A stretch of 6,359 bases of DNA, taken from positions 1 to 6,359 of the forward strand of contig CANIMS010000100.1 in NCBI GenBank assembly GCA_947468785.1, written 5' to 3'. Numbering within the stretch: the first letter of the stretch is position 1; every line of letters begins with the position of its first letter. Shown here piece after piece: positions 4,347-6,359 of this stretch. Position numbers and translations under genes: made by a program. A model generated the notes under the pieces. The model was not told where the DNA came from. It did no database searches and worked only from the letters and a program-made list of their open reading frames with translations. Source of the DNA: Betaproteobacteria bacterium (GTDB lineage Bacteria; Pseudomonadota; Gammaproteobacteria; Burkholderiales; Burkholderiaceae).

Positions 4347-5762
4347 ATGACCCGCAAGATATATCTAACTCTCCTGCTGAGCATTATTTGCACTTTACTC
4401 AGTGCCTATGCGTTTGCGCAGAGGGCAGGGTCTGGCGCGGACCAAATTGCTACCTTTACTTCGCCAATTGATGGCGTACCTACCGAAGGAAATTTATGGG
4501 GATTGCCCGTTAATCTGCATGGGCAATCAACATATATCAATCAGCGTTACAACAATTTCAACTCTGCTTATTCTGGTCAAAATAGTTTATCGGCCATCAA
4601 TTCGATGAGCTATACCTGGTCAGGCACCTTGTTCTTTGGTGCACGTCTCGCGCCAAACACAGACGTGTACTTTAATCCCGAAGTTATTTCAGGAGCTCCA
4701 TTTTCAGGTTTAGTGGGCTTGGGCGGATTTACCAATGGCGAGGGAAGTAAGGCCACCAGTGCGCAAGCCAAGTTTTATTCTGCACGCGCGTTTGTACGTC
4801 ACACCATCAACCAAGAGGGCGATAAAGTTCTCTTAGAAAACGAAGCCAATCAGATTACACAAACCGTGAGTAGTAACCGTGTAGTCATTACAGGCGGACA
4901 ATTTTCTACGCTCGATATTTTCGATGACAGTCGTTATGCCAAAGATCCCCGAATTCAGTTCATGAACTGGGGAAATATGACCTATCTTGCCTATGACTAT
5001 GCTGCCGATGCGCGCGGCTATAGCTGGGGCCTGGCAGGGGAGTGGTATTTAGATCATTGGGTGATGCGTGCATCGCGGATGCTAGCCCCCAAAAATCCGA
5101 ATGGCCGAGATTTGAACTGGCAAATTTTTAACGCCTATGGTGATCAAGCAGAAATTGAACGCCAGCATCACATTGGGAAGTTACCAGGAAAAGTCAGCGT
5201 ACTGGCTTACCGCAACAAAATGATTTTGGCTCGCTTTCAGGATGCAACTAATTATGTGCTTGCCAATAATGCGCAAGGAACCCAAGCCATTAATAATGTT
5301 CGCAATAACTATCAATATAAGACGGGTGTTGGTATTCATGGGGAGCAGGCATTGACCCATGACCTGGGAATTTATGGTCGCGCATTTACATCGGATGGCA
5401 ATACCGAGACCATGTCCTTTACCGAAGCGGATAACTCGATCTCGATTGGTATGGGCATGAACGGCACAAGCTGGAGTAGGCCCAAAGACAGCATTGGTAT
5501 CTCGGTGATGCAAAACGGCTTGTCAAATAATCGTAAAAATTATTTGCAGGCTGGCGGTGTTTCTTATTTCATTGGTGACTATGCGGGGCCAGGCAAAACC
5601 ATTAGCTATCGTCCTGAACGAATTGCTGAGCTGTACTACAACGCTACCGTTGTGAAAAATGTCTTAGCTGGCTTGAACTTTCAACACATCACTAATCCGG
5701 CTTATAACTCCGCCCGCGGACCAGTCAACATCCTCTCATTTAGGATTCATGCTGAATTTTGA
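4347..5762 (+). CDS. OprB-family carbohydrate-selective outer membrane porin
   Basis: The 471-residue precursor has a typical Sec signal peptide: K4 in the basic start, a hydrophobic core LTLLLSIICTLLSAYA, and a likely cut after AFA at residue 24. The mature part is rich in Gly, Asn, Tyr and alternating beta-strand segments and ends in phenylalanine (FRIHAEF), as outer membrane barrels recognised by BamA do. OprB-family traits are GLPVNLHGQSTYINQ near the start, FFGARLAPNTDVYFNPEVISGAPFSG in the first third, a central APKNPNGRDLNW ... YGDQAEIERQH ... GKVSVLAYRN block, and a C-terminal ISYRPERIAELYYN strand. OprB porins admit glucose and other sugars into the periplasm; the substrate of this one cannot be read from sequence. 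ATG 4347 has no good Shine-Dalgarno sequence but gives a perfect signal peptide. It appears monocistronic between the toxin operon and a TolC-like gene. Confidence 0.9.
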   Translation: MTRKIYLTLLLSIICTLLSAYAFAQRAGSGADQIATFTSPIDGVPTEGNLWGLPVNLHGQSTYINQRYNNFNSAYSGQNSLSAINSMSYTWSGTLFFGARLAPNTDVYFNPEVISGAPFSGLVGLGGFTNGEGSKATSAQAKFYSARAFVRHTINQEGDKVLLENEANQITQTVSSNRVVITGGQFSTLDIFDDSRYAKDPRIQFMNWGNMTYLAYDYAADARGYSWGLAGEWYLDHWVMRASRMLAPKNPNGRDLNWQIFNAYGDQAEIERQHHIGKLPGKVSVLAYRNKMILARFQDATNYVLANNAQGTQAINNVRNNYQYKTGVGIHGEQALTHDLGIYGRAFTSDGNTETMSFTEADNSISIGMGMNGTSWSRPKDSIGISVMQNGLSNNRKNYLQAGGVSYFIGDYAGPGKTISYRPERIAELYYNATVVKNVLAGLNFQHITNPAYNSARGPVNILSFRIHAEF

Positions 5763-5776
5763 GTCATTTTGTGACT
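5762..5776 (+). repeat. short hairpin at the porin stop codon
   Basis: AGTCA (5762-5766) and TGACT (5772-5776) form a 5-bp stem starting at the last base of the porin stop codon, with T-rich sequence following at 5780-5784. It is too short and AT-rich for a confident terminator, but no better one is seen before the next gene. Confidence 0.3.
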
Positions 5777-5826
5777 TGAATTTTCATTATTATCTTTAGA
5801 ATCAATAAGATAGCTATTGCCCATAA

Positions 5827-5855
5827 TTCAACCGATAGCTTTTCTACCCTATAAT
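5827..5855 (+). promoter_or_regulatory. candidate sigma-70 promoter for the TolC-like gene
   Basis: A perfect TATAAT (5850-5855) lies 17 bp after TTCAAC (5827-5832), a weak -35 match. Transcription from about 5862 would leave a leader of about 110 nt. That leader can pair CCCTG (5866-5870) with CAGGG (5902-5906), and ATAAAA (5910-5915) with TTTTAT (5922-5927). Confidence 0.5.
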
Positions 5856-5971
5856 CATCTAATTCCCCTGAAGACTGTAGTGGAAATGGGTAAAAGGGCA
5901 TCAGGGACGATAAAACGAGCTTTTTATTGATTTAAAGGCGGTAGCATTTCTTGATTCTTGGTTCACGCAAA

Positions 5972-6359
5972 ATGAGCGCCGTAAGACCTTTCAAAAGGAT
6001 GGCCACGCTGGTCATCACTACTTTTGTTCTTAGTGCTATTTCTTCTTCAATATCTGCACAAACGGGCGAAATCGGAACGATCTCAGGAACAGTGTTGGTT
6101 CAGGTTGATGACGGTAAAGCTTTAGGGGCACCGCCACCAATTAGTGTGCAAGCCTCTCCTAAGAATCAGACTCCAAAACAGACTGAGTCATTACTGCCTC
6201 CCAATTTGAGCAATGCTCCCAGAATTTATACCAAGGCGCCATCATCAGGTCCAGCTGAGATGGATTTACGCCAACTGTGGAATGAGCTCAAATTAAATAA
6301 TCCACAGCTAGCCTCCTTGCGCGAATCCTACCTGTCTGCCAAGGCGACCGTTCCGCAAA
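5972..6359 (+). CDS. TolC-family outer membrane efflux protein, N-terminal part (runs off the window)
   Basis: From ATG 5972 the frame stays open for 129 codons to the window edge. Residues 1 to about 30 are a signal peptide: basic start with R5, K8 and R9, hydrophobic core ATLVITTFVLSAISSS, and a likely cut after ISA before QTGEIG. Then comes a Pro/Ser/Gln-rich stretch of about 60 residues. Then MDLRQLWNELKLNNPQLASL and RESYLSAKA appear (about residues 91-120), which match the first helix of the outer membrane efflux (OEP) domain, usually of the form LDLRQALELALANNPEL. TolC-like proteins form the outer membrane channel of tripartite efflux pumps or type I secretion systems; which one cannot be told without the next genes. 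ATG 5999 (residue 10) is an alternative start, but AAAAGG sits directly against it, too close for a normal binding site. ATG 5972 also lacks a clear one. Confidence 0.8.
   Translation, partial: MSAVRPFKRMATLVITTFVLSAISSSISAQTGEIGTISGTVLVQVDDGKALGAPPPISVQASPKNQTPKQTESLLPPNLSNAPRIYTKAPSSGPAEMDLRQLWNELKLNNPQLASLRESYLSAKATVPQ

Noticed and set aside
4229..4471. TTG-started 80-codon frame running into the porin gene
   Set aside because: It overlaps the porin signal peptide in another frame. The porin has a clear signal peptide and full family length, whereas this frame has no recognisable features.
5181..5513. 110-codon minus-strand frame within the porin gene
   Set aside because: It lies wholly inside a well-supported porin coding sequence, and its product has no signature.
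5886..5930. 14-codon ORF (MGKRASGTIKRAFY) in the leader of the TolC-like gene
   Set aside because: It has no ribosome binding site and no attenuator-like codon run, so a chance ORF is more likely than a leader peptide.

Overview
The window looks like a chromosomal segment of a betaproteobacterium of moderate GC content. The order dnaX-ybaB-recR, a short (about 100 nt) SRP RNA, an OprB-type porin and the protein sequences themselves suggest a Burkholderiaceae member such as Polynucleobacter. This placement rests on recognition of the families, not on a search.

Positions 1-690 are gene-poor. They begin with what may be the last 21 codons of an unidentified gene. A 47-codon ORF with a good ribosome binding site overlaps that end. 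Further on is a possible 43-codon TTG-started ORF encoding one hydrophobic helix, whose ribosome binding site lies in a hairpin. At 691-790, on the minus strand, is the 4.5S SRP RNA gene (ffs). It is divergent from dnaX, with about 20-30 bp between the ffs 5' end and the dnaX start codon, so the two promoters must overlap each other and probably the first dnaX codons.

Positions 821-3491 hold a replication and recombination operon: dnaX (DNA polymerase III tau subunit), ybaB (nucleoid-associated protein) and recR (recombination mediator). A strong intrinsic terminator at 3520-3546 ends it. Immediately behind the terminator, with its promoter abutting the terminator T-tract, is a complete DinJ-YafQ type II toxin-antitoxin module (3620-4157). 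It has a well-formed three-half-site operator over the predicted transcription start, and the toxin keeps the catalytic histidines and aspartate of YafQ.

The right part encodes the outer envelope: an OprB-family carbohydrate porin (4347-5762), preceded by a 15-bp palindrome that may be an operator, and then the start of a TolC-family outer membrane efflux protein (5972 to the window end) with a TATAAT promoter and a long leader. The TolC-like protein has an unusually long Pro/Ser/Gln-rich spacer before its first recognisable OEP segment.

No tRNA, rRNA, CRISPR array, insertion sequence or phage gene was seen. The most noteworthy points are the compressed ffs/dnaX divergent promoter with possible leaderless dnaX translation, the toxin-antitoxin operator architecture, and the possible small-protein cluster at the left end. 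None of these amounts to a clearly new system.
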